Positions 54,409 to 63,130 of a DNA stretch of 64,000 nucleotides are shown here, one piece after another. Each line of letters starts with the position of its first letter. Position 1 is the first letter of the stretch. Below the pieces are notes generated by a model, which saw only the letters and a program-made list of their open reading frames with translations, searched no databases and was not told the DNA's origin. The DNA is from Escherichia coli (GTDB lineage: Bacteria > Pseudomonadota > Gammaproteobacteria > Enterobacterales > Enterobacteriaceae). The DNA is taken from NCBI RefSeq assembly GCF_036503815.1, contig NZ_AP027764.1:2232001-2296000 (forward strand), given 5' to 3'. A program made the translations under genes and the position numbers.

Positions 54409-54960
54409 ATGGATGCACTCGAACTATTGATCAATCGCCGTAGCGCCTCCCGCCTGGCTGAACCCGCGCCAACGGGTGAACAACTGCAAAAGATCCTGCG
54501 TGCGGGTATGCGTGCGCCGGACCATAAGTCCATGCAACCGTGGCATTTTTTTGTGATTGAAGGGGAAGGACGCGAGCGTTTCAGCGCATTATTGGAACAG
54601 GGGGCGATTGCTGCCGGTAGTGATGACAAAGCTATCGACAAAGCGCGTAATGCGCCGTTCCGCGCACCGCTCATCATAACGGTGGTGGCAAAATGCGAAG
54701 AAAATCATAAAGTCCCGCGCTGGGAACAGGAAATGTCTGCGGGATGTGCGGTCATGGCGATGCAAATGGCAGCAGTTGCCCAGGGGTTTGGCGGCATCTG
54801 GCGCAGTGGCGCATTAACTGAAAGTCCGGTAGTGCGTGAAGCATTCGGTTGCCGTGAGCAGGATAAAATTGTCGGTTTTCTCTACCTTGGTACGCCGCAG
54901 TTGAAAGCATCTACATCGATAAACGTTCCGGACCCGACGCCGTTTGTGACTTATTTCTGA
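54409..54960 (+). CDS. ydjA: YdjA, small FMN nitroreductase
   Basis: 183 residues from MDALELLINRRSASRL (six open upstream codons rejected; ACAGGAGTTAATCAA upstream). Minimal nitroreductase-fold flavoprotein: RRS near the N terminus and APDHKSMQPWHFF for FMN binding, and GFGGIWRSG. Physiological substrate unknown. Upstream of selD in the same direction, separated by 116 bases. Confidence 0.94.
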   Translation: MDALELLINRRSASRLAEPAPTGEQLQKILRAGMRAPDHKSMQPWHFFVIEGEGRERFSALLEQGAIAAGSDDKAIDKARNAPFRAPLIITVVAKCEENHKVPRWEQEMSAGCAVMAMQMAAVAQGFGGIWRSGALTESPVVREAFGCREQDKIVGFLYLGTPQLKASTSINVPDPTPFVTYF

Positions 54961-55076
54961 TAATTGTCGCGAAACTGTCTGGATTGTGAGCAAAGGCGCA
55001 GGAATTCAGACACTCTCACTTATCACTTCATGGAATGAGGGTTACCATACCCGGATTGCATTGACAGGAGATGTCC

Positions 55077-56120
55077 ATGAGCGAGAACTCGATTCGTTTG
55101 ACCCAATACAGCCACGGTGCAGGTTGCGGCTGTAAAATTTCCCCAAAAGTGTTGGAAACCATCCTGCACAGTGAGCAGGCGAAGTTTGTTGATCCGAATT
55201 TGCTTGTGGGTAATGAAACCCGCGACGATGCGGCGGTGTACGATCTGGGCAATGGCACCAGCGTTATCAGTACCACCGACTTCTTTATGCCGATCGTTGA
55301 TAATCCTTTCGATTTTGGCCGCATTGCGGCGACTAACGCCATCAGCGATATCTTCGCGATGGGTGGCAAACCGATTATGGCGATTGCGATCCTCGGCTGG
55401 CCTATTAACAAACTTTCCCCTGAAATTGCCCGCGAAGTAACCGAAGGTGGACGCTATGCATGCCGTCAGGCGGGTATTGCGCTGGCTGGCGGTCACTCCA
55501 TCGATGCGCCGGAGCCGATTTTTGGTCTGGCGGTAACGGGGATCGTACCGACCGAGCGGGTGAAGAAAAACAGTACTGCACAAGCCGGATGCAAACTGTT
55601 CCTGACGAAACCGCTGGGAATTGGCGTTCTTACTACGGCTGAGAAAAAATCACTGCTGAAACCAGAACATCAGGGACTAGCGACGGAAGTGATGTGCCGG
55701 ATGAACATCGCAGGCGCGTCCTTTGCCAACATCGAAGGCGTAAAAGCGATGACTGACGTGACTGGTTTTGGTCTGCTGGGGCATTTGAGCGAAATGTGTC
55801 AGGGTGCTGGTGTGCAGGCGCGAGTCGACTATGAAGCGATCCCGAAACTGCCGGGGGTTGAAGAGTACATTAAGTTGGGCGCAGTGCCTGGCGGCACCGA
55901 ACGTAACTTTGCCAGCTATGGGCATCTGATGGGTGAAATGCCGCGTGAAGTGCGCGATCTGCTGTGCGATCCGCAAACTTCTGGCGGTCTGCTGCTGGCG
56001 GTCATGCCGGAAGCAGAAAATGAGGTCAAAGCTACAGCCGCCGAGTTTGGCATTGAACTGACGGCGATTGGCGAACTGGTGCCAGCGCGCGGCGGTCGTG
56101 CCATGGTTGAGATCCGTTAA
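55077..56120 (+). CDS. selD: Selenide, water dikinase (selenophosphate synthetase)
   Basis: 347 residues; of two ATGs (55071, 55077) the second follows AGGAG with correct spacing. Catalytic Cys17 and Lys20 in GAGCGCK, glycine-rich ATP segment, metal Asp in ETRDDAAVYD and TTDFF. Makes selenophosphate from selenide and ATP for selenocysteine and selenouridine. The topB start follows 4 bases after the stop, so the genes are co-transcribed. Confidence 0.97.
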   Translation: MSENSIRLTQYSHGAGCGCKISPKVLETILHSEQAKFVDPNLLVGNETRDDAAVYDLGNGTSVISTTDFFMPIVDNPFDFGRIAATNAISDIFAMGGKPIMAIAILGWPINKLSPEIAREVTEGGRYACRQAGIALAGGHSIDAPEPIFGLAVTGIVPTERVKKNSTAQAGCKLFLTKPLGIGVLTTAEKKSLLKPEHQGLATEVMCRMNIAGASFANIEGVKAMTDVTGFGLLGHLSEMCQGAGVQARVDYEAIPKLPGVEEYIKLGAVPGGTERNFASYGHLMGEMPREVRDLLCDPQTSGGLLLAVMPEAENEVKATAAEFGIELTAIGELVPARGGRAMVEIR

Positions 56121-56124
56121 TTCA

Positions 56125-58071
56125 ATGCGGTTGTTTATTGCCGAAAAACCGAGTCTGGCGCGCGCCATTGCTGATGTCCTGCCCAAACCGCACCGGAAAG
56201 GCGATGGCTTTATCGAGTGCGGTAATGGCCAGGTGGTGACCTGGTGTATCGGTCACCTGCTTGAGCAGGCGCAGCCAGACGCCTACGACAGTCGCTATGC
56301 GCGCTGGAACCTGGCCGATCTCCCCATTGTCCCGGAAAAGTGGCAATTACAGCCACGGCCCTCCGTGACCAAACAACTGAACGTCATCAAACGCTTCCTG
56401 CATGAAGCCAGCGAAATCGTTCACGCCGGGGACCCGGACCGCGAAGGGCAATTGCTGGTGGATGAAGTGCTGGACTACCTACAACTGGCACCGGAAAAGC
56501 GCCAGCAGGTACAGCGTTGTTTGATAAACGACCTGAACCCGCAGGCGGTTGAGCGGGCGATCGATCGTCTTCGCTCCAATAGCGAGTTTGTACCACTGTG
56601 CGTTTCTGCGCTGGCGCGAGCGCGTGCCGACTGGCTGTACGGCATCAATATGACCCGTGCGTATACTATTCTCGGTCGCAATGCCGGTTATCAGGGCGTG
56701 CTTTCCGTGGGCCGCGTGCAGACGCCCGTGCTCGGGCTGGTAGTGCGCCGCGACGAAGAGATTGAAAACTTCGTGGCGAAAGACTTCTTTGAAGTCAAAG
56801 CGCATATCGTGACACCTGCCGATGAGCGGTTTACCGCTATCTGGCAACCGAGCGAAGCGTGTGAACCTTATCAGGATGAAGAAGGGCGCTTGTTACATCG
56901 TCCGCTGGCGGAGCATGTGGTCAACCGCATCAGCGGCCAACCGGCTATTGTCACCAGCTATAACGATAAACGGGAATCAGAATCCGCACCGCTGCCGTTT
57001 TCGCTTTCGGCGTTGCAGATTGAAGCGGCTAAACGCTTTGGTCTGAGCGCGCAGAATGTGCTTGATATTTGCCAGAAGCTGTACGAAACGCACAAGTTAA
57101 TCACTTATCCGCGTTCCGATTGTCGCTATTTGCCAGAAGAACATTTTGCCGGACGCCACGCGGTGATGAATGCTATCAGCGTCCATGCGCCGGATCTGTT
57201 GCCGCAACCAGTGGTAGATCCAGATATACGCAACCGCTGCTGGGATGACAAAAAGGTCGATGCGCACCACGCCATCATCCCGACCGCACGGAGTTCTGCG
57301 ATCAACCTGACGGAGAACGAAGCGAAGGTCTATAACCTGATTGCCCGTCAGTATTTGATGCAGTTCTGCCCAGATGCGGTGTTCCGCAAGTGTGTTATCG
57401 AACTGGACATTGCCAAAGGCAAATTTGTCGCTAAAGCCCGTTTTCTTGCTGAAGCAGGCTGGCGCACACTGTTAGGCAGCAAAGAGCGCGATGAAGAAAA
57501 CGACGGCACGCCACTGCCTGTGGTGGCGAAAAGCGATGAGTTACTGTGTGAAAAAGGTGAGGTGGTAGAGCGACAAACGCAGCCGCCGCGCCATTTTACC
57601 GATGCAACACTGCTTTCGGCGATGACCGGGATCGCGCGCTTTGTGCAGGACAAAGATCTGAAAAAGATCCTTCGTGCCACCGATGGTCTGGGGACAGAAG
57701 CAACCCGTGCCGGGATTATTGAACTGTTGTTCAAGCGTGGCTTTCTGACCAAAAAAGGGCGCTATATCCACTCCACCGACGCCGGAAAAGCGTTATTCCA
57801 TTCGCTGCCAGAAATGGCTACGCGACCGGACATGACCGCGCACTGGGAATCGGTGCTGACGCAAATCAGCGAAAAGCAGTGCCGCTATCAGGACTTTATG
57901 CAACCGTTGGTGGGGACGCTGTATCAGTTGATTGATCAGGCCAAACGTACGCCGGTGCGGCAGTTTCGAGGCATAGTGGCTCCAGATGGCGGAGAAGGAA
58001 ATAAGAAGACTTCACCCCGTAAGCGAGCAGCGAAAAAAAGCCCGCCATCAGCAGAGGCGGCAGTGGAGTGA
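56125..58071 (+). CDS. topB: DNA topoisomerase III
   Basis: 648 residues from MRLFIAEKPSLARAI, 4 bases after selD. TOPRIM domain with EKPS and HAGDPDREGQLLVDE; active-site tyrosine in LITYPRSDCRYLPE (Tyr near 328). Type IA enzyme; decatenates replication intermediates with RecQ. The basic tail (KKTSPRKRAAKKSPP then SAEAAVE) differs from the K-12 tail I remember (which reads more like DKKKAAPRKRSAKK and ends a few residues later), while the rest is near-identical. Confidence 0.96.
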   Translation: MRLFIAEKPSLARAIADVLPKPHRKGDGFIECGNGQVVTWCIGHLLEQAQPDAYDSRYARWNLADLPIVPEKWQLQPRPSVTKQLNVIKRFLHEASEIVHAGDPDREGQLLVDEVLDYLQLAPEKRQQVQRCLINDLNPQAVERAIDRLRSNSEFVPLCVSALARARADWLYGINMTRAYTILGRNAGYQGVLSVGRVQTPVLGLVVRRDEEIENFVAKDFFEVKAHIVTPADERFTAIWQPSEACEPYQDEEGRLLHRPLAEHVVNRISGQPAIVTSYNDKRESESAPLPFSLSALQIEAAKRFGLSAQNVLDICQKLYETHKLITYPRSDCRYLPEEHFAGRHAVMNAISVHAPDLLPQPVVDPDIRNRCWDDKKVDAHHAIIPTARSSAINLTENEAKVYNLIARQYLMQFCPDAVFRKCVIELDIAKGKFVAKARFLAEAGWRTLLGSKERDEENDGTPLPVVAKSDELLCEKGEVVERQTQPPRHFTDATLLSAMTGIARFVQDKDLKKILRATDGLGTEATRAGIIELLFKRGFLTKKGRYIHSTDAGKALFHSLPEMATRPDMTAHWESVLTQISEKQCRYQDFMQPLVGTLYQLIDQAKRTPVRQFRGIVAPDGGEGNKKTSPRKRAAKKSPPSAEAAVE

Positions 58072-58101
58072 TAATGTAATGCTCTGATGCAGTCAGTTTT
58101 C

Positions 58102-58135
58102 GTAGGCCAGATAAGGCGTTCACGCCGCATCTGGC
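58102..58135. repeat. REP element between topB and gdhA
   Basis: GTAGGCCAGATAAGGCG-TTCACGCCGCATCTGGC is a clear E. coli REP sequence. It sits in the 91-base gap between convergent topB and gdhA, where K-12 (as I recall) carries the extra gene ynjI. Confidence 0.9.
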
Positions 58136-58162
58136 ATAAACGCCTGAAACGGCGCTAATGAC

Positions 58163-59506
58163 TTAAATCACCCCCTGCGCCAGCATCGCATCCGCAACCT
58201 TCACAAAACCGGCAATGTTCGCGCCCTGCACGTAGTTGGTTTGCTCACCTTCACCACCATGCTCAACACAGGCATGGTGGATATCCAGCATGATGTGATG
58301 CAAACGTGCGTCAACTTTCTCGGCTTTCCAGCCCAGGCGCGCAGCGTTTTGCGCCATTTCCAGGCCGGATGTAGCTACGCCACCAGCATTAGCCGCTTTA
58401 CCCGGTGCAAACAGTACGCCTGCCTGCTGGAACAGTTCAGTCGCTTCGATGGTGGTCGGCATATTTGCCCCTTCGGCGACGGCTTTAACGCCATTGGCGA
58501 TAAGCTGATGCGCGGCGTCTACATCCAGTTCGTTCTGGGTGGCGCAAGGCAGGGCGATATCAACTGGTACAGACCACGGCTGTTGGCCTTCGAGATAGAC
58601 CAGACCAAATTCTTTGGCGTAATCTGCCACACGACCATCGCGGCTGGCTTTGATTTCGATAAGACGCGCCAGTTTCTCTTTCGTGAATCCGCTTTCATCA
58701 ACGACAGTGCCACTGGAGTCTGACGCAGTGATCACACGAGCACCAAATTCCATCGCTTTTTCGATAGCGTACTGAGCGACGTTGCCGGAGCCAGAAACGG
58801 AAACGCGCATCCCTTCAAAACCCATACCGTGGCGTTTTAGCATTGCTTCTGTGAAATAAACCAGACCGTAGCCGGTTGCTTCCGGGCGAATAAGACTGCC
58901 GCCAAAAGAAAGCCCCTTACCGGTGAAGACGCAGGCGGTATTGTTGGAGAGCTTTTTCATCATCCCCGCCATAAAGCCGACTTCACGACCACCAACGCCG
59001 ATATCGCCCGCCGGAACGTCGGTATCTGCGCCCAGGTGGCGATACAGTTCAGTCATTAGCGCCTGGCAGAACCGCATCACTTCGCCTTCGCTTTTCCCTT
59101 TCGGGTCGAAATCGCTGCCGCCTTTACCACCGCCCATCGGCAGAGTTGTCAGGGCATTTTTGAAGGTTTGTTCAAAGCCGAGGAATTTGAGAATGGAGAG
59201 GTTTACCGACGGATGGAAGCGCATACCACCTTTGTACGGGCCGATGGCGGAGCTGAACTGCACGCGCCATGCACGGTTGACCTGCACCTGGTTGCGATCG
59301 TCAACCCATACCACGCGAAACTGGATCACGCGCTCCGGCTCAACCAAGCGCTCCAGTAATGACATTTGGCGATATTTTGGATTTTGTTCAAGAAAAGGCC
59401 AGAGTGTGGTCATTACTTCACGAACGGCTTGCGCGAACTCGGTTTGATTCGGGTCGCGCTTTTGGACATGGTTGAGGAATGACTCCAGAGAATATGTCTG
59501 ATCCAT
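58163..59506 (-). CDS. gdhA: NADP-specific glutamate dehydrogenase
   Basis: 447 residues. Catalytic PMGGGKGGSDFDPKG (active-site Lys ~128) and Rossmann SGSGNVAQYA, GTDVPAGDIGVG near 165. Forms glutamate from 2-oxoglutarate and ammonia with NADPH. Strong codon bias, high expression. A 235-base upstream region diverges from ynjH and holds the promoter. Confidence 0.98.
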   Translation of the reverse strand: MDQTYSLESFLNHVQKRDPNQTEFAQAVREVMTTLWPFLEQNPKYRQMSLLERLVEPERVIQFRVVWVDDRNQVQVNRAWRVQFSSAIGPYKGGMRFHPSVNLSILKFLGFEQTFKNALTTLPMGGGKGGSDFDPKGKSEGEVMRFCQALMTELYRHLGADTDVPAGDIGVGGREVGFMAGMMKKLSNNTACVFTGKGLSFGGSLIRPEATGYGLVYFTEAMLKRHGMGFEGMRVSVSGSGNVAQYAIEKAMEFGARVITASDSSGTVVDESGFTKEKLARLIEIKASRDGRVADYAKEFGLVYLEGQQPWSVPVDIALPCATQNELDVDAAHQLIANGVKAVAEGANMPTTIEATELFQQAGVLFAPGKAANAGGVATSGLEMAQNAARLGWKAEKVDARLHHIMLDIHHACVEHGGEGEQTNYVQGANIAGFVKVADAMLAQGVI

Positions 59507-59741
59507 AGATATAAAACCCTTATATATTAATACGATTATGCTTATGTTGTTTATGTCATGTGCTTTTGCAGTTTTCGACTATACCATCAAGAATGTGACG
59601 GTAAGCAAGAAAAAAATGACTCACGAAAGCAAATTAATAACGGGAGAAATCTCATAACCATAAGCGATAACTCAGACGCTAAAGTTTTGCCGCCAGGCTA
59701 CCGTTATCAGTAGCAGAGACAAAAACGTTAAGGAGTTCCCT

Positions 59742-60014
59742 GTGAGTCGAGCATTGTTCGCCCTAGCATTGGCATTTCCATTAATTGCACTGGCTAACCC
59801 GCATTATCGTCCGGACGTGGAGGTGAACGTACCGCCAGAAGTGTTCAGTTCAGGCGGGCAGTCAGCGCAGCCCTGTACTCAGTGCTGCGTTTATCAGGAT
59901 AAAAATTATTCTGAAGGGGCGGTAATTAAAGCCGAAGGAATACTGCTGCAATGCCAGCGGGATGACAAAACTCTTAGCACTAATCCGCTGGTCTGGCGGC
60001 GCGTAAAGCCATAA
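59742..60014 (+). CDS. ynjH: YnjH, DUF1496 exported protein
   Basis: 90 residues from a GTG start after TAAGGAG. Signal peptide MSRALFALALAFPLIALA; mature protein has four cysteines (CTQCCVYQ, LQCQRD), likely paired in the periplasm. Family DUF1496, function unknown. Its last 35 bases overlap the 3' end of nudG on the opposite strand. Confidence 0.92.
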   Translation: MSRALFALALAFPLIALANPHYRPDVEVNVPPEVFSSGGQSAQPCTQCCVYQDKNYSEGAVIKAEGILLQCQRDDKTLSTNPLVWRRVKP

Positions 60015-60387
60015 ACGCCTTTAATAGTGGAATGTCAGCAGGGGCCAGCGGATATTGCAGAGCCTCTTCAGGTGAGCACCAGACCAGCGCCTGATGTTCA
60101 TGTGCCTGTAACGTCCCGTGGAAGTGGGGTACGTACCAGGCATGAAGATGGATAATCCGCCCCGACACTTCTCGCTGATGGCTGGCAACATACTCACCCA
60201 CAGTTGCTTCGATGCCCAATTCTTCGCGTAACTCACGCACTAGCGCCTGCCGCTGGCTTTCATCCGGCTCGACTTTACCACCGGCAAACTCCCATAATCC
60301 CGCCTGATCGCTATGGGCGGGGCGTTGAGCGAGTAAAATTTTGCCATCACGTTCGATGATGGCGGCAACAACTTCAATCATATTCAT
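59980..60387 (-). CDS. nudG: NudG, Nudix hydrolase for oxidised pyrimidine nucleotides
   Basis: 135 residues. Nudix box GGKVEPDESQRQALVRELREELGI at ~36-58 (G-x5-E-x7-REUxEExGU intact). MutT-like; prefers 5-substituted or oxidised CTP/dCTP and related nucleotides, sanitising the pool. Tail-to-tail overlap with ynjH, divergent from ynjF. Confidence 0.95.
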   Translation of the reverse strand: MNMIEVVAAIIERDGKILLAQRPAHSDQAGLWEFAGGKVEPDESQRQALVRELREELGIEATVGEYVASHQREVSGRIIHLHAWYVPHFHGTLQAHEHQALVWCSPEEALQYPLAPADIPLLKAFMALRAARPAD

Positions 60388-60473
60388 AAATTACACACGG
60401 GCAGATAAGCGAAAAATGCCATAATATCCGCACTGTTGCTCAATCAGAAAGGCTTTATATTTAAGGAGTGCCT

Positions 60474-61094
60474 GTGTTAGACCGCCATCTTCATCCCCGA
60501 ATTAAACCTTTGTTGCATCAGTGTGTGAAGGTGCTGGATAAACCCGGCATTACGCCAGATGGTTTAACATTAGTGGGATTTGCCATCGGCGTGCTGGCAC
60601 TGCCGTTTCTGGCGCTGGGCTGGTATCTGGCGGCGCTAATCGTCATTTTGTTGAACAGGCTGCTTGATGGTCTGGACGGCGCGTTGGCGCGGCGAAGAGG
60701 ACTTACCGACGCGGGTGGCTTTCTCGATATTTCTCTCGATTTTCTTTTTTACGCACTGGTGCCTTTTGGGTTTATCCTCGCCGCACCGGAGCAAAACGCG
60801 CTGGCAGGCGGCTGGCTGCTGTTTGCGTTTATTGGCACGGGAAGCAGTTTTCTCGCATTTGCTGCGCTGGCGGCGAAACATCAGATTGATAATCCCGGTT
60901 ATGCGCATAAATCGTTTTATTATCTGGGCGGGTTAACCGAAGGCAGCGAGACGATTTTGCTGTTTGTTCTGAGTTGCCTCTTGCCAGCTTATTTTCCGTG
61001 GTTTGCGTGGGTATTTGGTGCGTTGTGCTGGATGACGACCTTTACGCGGGTGTGGAGTGGGTATCTGACGCTGAAGTCGCTCCAGCGCCAGTAA
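60474..61094 (+). CDS. ynjF: YnjF, CDP-alcohol phosphatidyltransferase-family protein
   Basis: 206 residues; GTG at 60474 chosen over GTG at 60468 because TTAAGGAG gives 5-base spacing to it. Motif D-G-(x)2-A-R-(x)8-G-(x)3-D-(x)3-D is complete in DGLDGALARRRGLTDAGGFLDISLD. About six membrane helices. Phospholipid headgroup transferase; substrate pair unknown. Converges with ynjE. Confidence 0.93.
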   Translation: MLDRHLHPRIKPLLHQCVKVLDKPGITPDGLTLVGFAIGVLALPFLALGWYLAALIVILLNRLLDGLDGALARRRGLTDAGGFLDISLDFLFYALVPFGFILAAPEQNALAGGWLLFAFIGTGSSFLAFAALAAKHQIDNPGYAHKSFYYLGGLTEGSETILLFVLSCLLPAYFPWFAWVFGALCWMTTFTRVWSGYLTLKSLQRQ

Positions 61095-61102
61095 TTGCAA
61101 TG

Positions 61103-62410
61103 TTATTTGCTGCTGTCCGGGCCGCGCTCACCGGTTGCTACGGGATTTTTCGGATCGCTGCTCCATTCGTACCAGCCGCCGTCGTAAACGGAGACGTTAT
61201 TCCAGCCCATTGCTCGTGCGTACATAAAGGTTTCGGACGCGCGCCAGCCGGTGCCGCAGTAGAATGAAACTTGCTGATCTGGTTTGATATTCCATGCTTT
61301 CCACATAGCGGCAATATCATCGGCGCTACGCATGGTGCCATCCGGGTTATGGAAATCCTCCATATGCGTCGAGTCGCTACCAGCGTGTCCCCAACGGGCT
61401 CCGGCTATTTCACCTTTTGGCTTAATATAGCTGTAACCACTGGTCGTACCGATAAATTCTGGCCACGAACGAATGCTGACCAGCGATGCATCCTGGCGAT
61501 GCAGCAGCCCACGGGCCTGTTCCATATCAAGCATCAACTGCGGTTGCGCCGGGATCTTCACGCCGAAATCCGGTTCAGCTTTCACTTTCGGTGGCGTTCC
61601 GCGCTCAACAGGCAGTCCCGCGTCGGACCAGGTTTGCCAGCCGCCGTCCAGCAGGCGCACATCTTTCACCCCTGCATAGAGCATAATCTGTGCTACACGC
61701 GCTGCTGCGTATACATCGCGACCATATAGAATCACCGTGGTGTCATGACGAATGCCATGCTTTGCCAGCATCGCTTTCAGTTGCTCATCAGAGACTTTAT
61801 TCCACAGCGGTTCGCTTTCCACTTCATTGGTATCGATGTAATCCGCGCCGGGAATATGGCTGATAAGGTAAAGCTTAGGAGCGCCCCAGGCCGCTTCAAT
61901 GACTTTCCAGTCACCGGCAGGTTTCGCTGTAACGTCTTTTCCTTGTTGCAGGTCATGCAGCCATTGTGGATAAACCAGCTGCTCAAAGTGCGGAAGTTTT
62001 TGCAGACGGGAAGGTTCGCTTAGCGCGTCACTCAAAATGGAGATATGCGTAAAGCCTGCTTTTTGCAGACGCGTTTTGACGGCGTTGACATCTTTGTCAT
62101 TACCGTACAGCGCCACCGGAGCATCGGTTTTCAGGTTATGTAGCTTGATCCACGCGTTGAGCTGTTCGGTGCTCATTTTGTCGAGCCAGCTAGCAGAAAG
62201 GTTTAAGGCGGCAGGTTCATGACCGGAAGGGCCATTTAAGGTTTGTGGCCAGCCGTTATAAAACGCGCTGGGGCGAGTATCTATCGCTTTGCCATTTTGT
62301 TGTTGAAGCTGGTCAAGAGCAAGAGGCTTCGCCAGTTCAGCGGCCCACGAAGAAGCGCAAGCCAGCCCTAAAGCCATTGCCAGCGCGGTCATTTGAGAAA
62401 CACGTTTCAT
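61103..62410 (-). CDS. ynjE: YnjE, exported three-domain rhodanese
   Basis: 435 residues from MKRVSQMTAL (five upstream codons rejected). Signal peptide ~1-23 (ASSWAA). Three rhodanese domains at ~25-140, 150-280 and 290-435. The active cysteine is in FYCGTGWRAS of the third domain; the others lack the Cys-loop. Sulphur transferase; interacts with molybdopterin pathway proteins in K-12. Downstream of ynjD, 66 bases. Confidence 0.94.
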   Translation of the reverse strand: MKRVSQMTALAMALGLACASSWAAELAKPLALDQLQQQNGKAIDTRPSAFYNGWPQTLNGPSGHEPAALNLSASWLDKMSTEQLNAWIKLHNLKTDAPVALYGNDKDVNAVKTRLQKAGFTHISILSDALSEPSRLQKLPHFEQLVYPQWLHDLQQGKDVTAKPAGDWKVIEAAWGAPKLYLISHIPGADYIDTNEVESEPLWNKVSDEQLKAMLAKHGIRHDTTVILYGRDVYAAARVAQIMLYAGVKDVRLLDGGWQTWSDAGLPVERGTPPKVKAEPDFGVKIPAQPQLMLDMEQARGLLHRQDASLVSIRSWPEFIGTTSGYSYIKPKGEIAGARWGHAGSDSTHMEDFHNPDGTMRSADDIAAMWKAWNIKPDQQVSFYCGTGWRASETFMYARAMGWNNVSVYDGGWYEWSSDPKNPVATGERGPDSSK

Positions 62411-62476
62411 CGAAAATCCCGACATTGTAGTTTTGAGTGCGCCATTCTGAACTGACGCATTGGGAAAAACTTTGCG

Positions 62477-63130
62477 TTATCGCAGTTTGTTGTAATTTTC
62501 TGACCACTGCGCCATATCCAGAACAGAACTATCAGCAGGAACATCCTGGAGATCGTGCGTTACCTGAACGACGGGGATCGCCAGTTCGCGAACTTCTCTG
62601 AACACCCACTGGCGAAAATTATCGCGCAGAGCCACATCAAGACGGCTGAACGGCTCATCCAGTAGCAACGCTTTTGGCTGGGCGAGAAGGGCGCGTAGCA
62701 GAGCAACGCGCGCTCGCTGACCGCCAGACAAAGTGGCAGGATCCTGATGGAAAGCTCCGTCAAGGCCTGAACGCTCAAGTGCATCATTCACGGCATTACG
62801 TCGGGCATTCCCCTTAAGTGTCTCCGGTAGCGCCAGCAGTAAATTTTGCCCGACGCTGAACTGGTCAAATAACAGTGCATCCTGGAAAAGAATGCCAATC
62901 TGACGCTGTGCGGTGGGTAGCATGTCAATCCGTTGCTCATTGAGCCATAGCTCACCTGCACAAGAAAACTGTCCGGCCAGCGCACCAATCATCCATGAAA
63001 ACAGTGTAGATTTTCCACAGCCAGACGGCCCCATTAACGTGACAATGTCACCTTTATCCACCGTAAAGTTAACGTTTGTCAGCAAGCGGCTTTCTGGTAA
63101 ACGTAGCGAAACATTTTTCACGCAGAGCAT
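62477..63130 (-). CDS. ynjD: YnjD, ABC transporter ATPase
   Basis: 217 residues from MLCVKNVSLRLPES; 29 open upstream codons overlap ynjC and were rejected. Walker A LMGPSGCGKST, signature LSGGQRARVALLRALL, Walker B ALLLDEPF, H-loop TH. Its ATG overlaps the ynjC stop by one base (TAATG), so translation is coupled. With YnjC and the binding protein YnjB it forms an importer of unknown substrate (thiamine- or spermidine/putrescine-type). Confidence 0.95.
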   Translation of the reverse strand: MLCVKNVSLRLPESRLLTNVNFTVDKGDIVTLMGPSGCGKSTLFSWMIGALAGQFSCAGELWLNEQRIDMLPTAQRQIGILFQDALLFDQFSVGQNLLLALPETLKGNARRNAVNDALERSGLDGAFHQDPATLSGGQRARVALLRALLAQPKALLLDEPFSRLDVALRDNFRQWVFREVRELAIPVVQVTHDLQDVPADSSVLDMAQWSENYNKLR

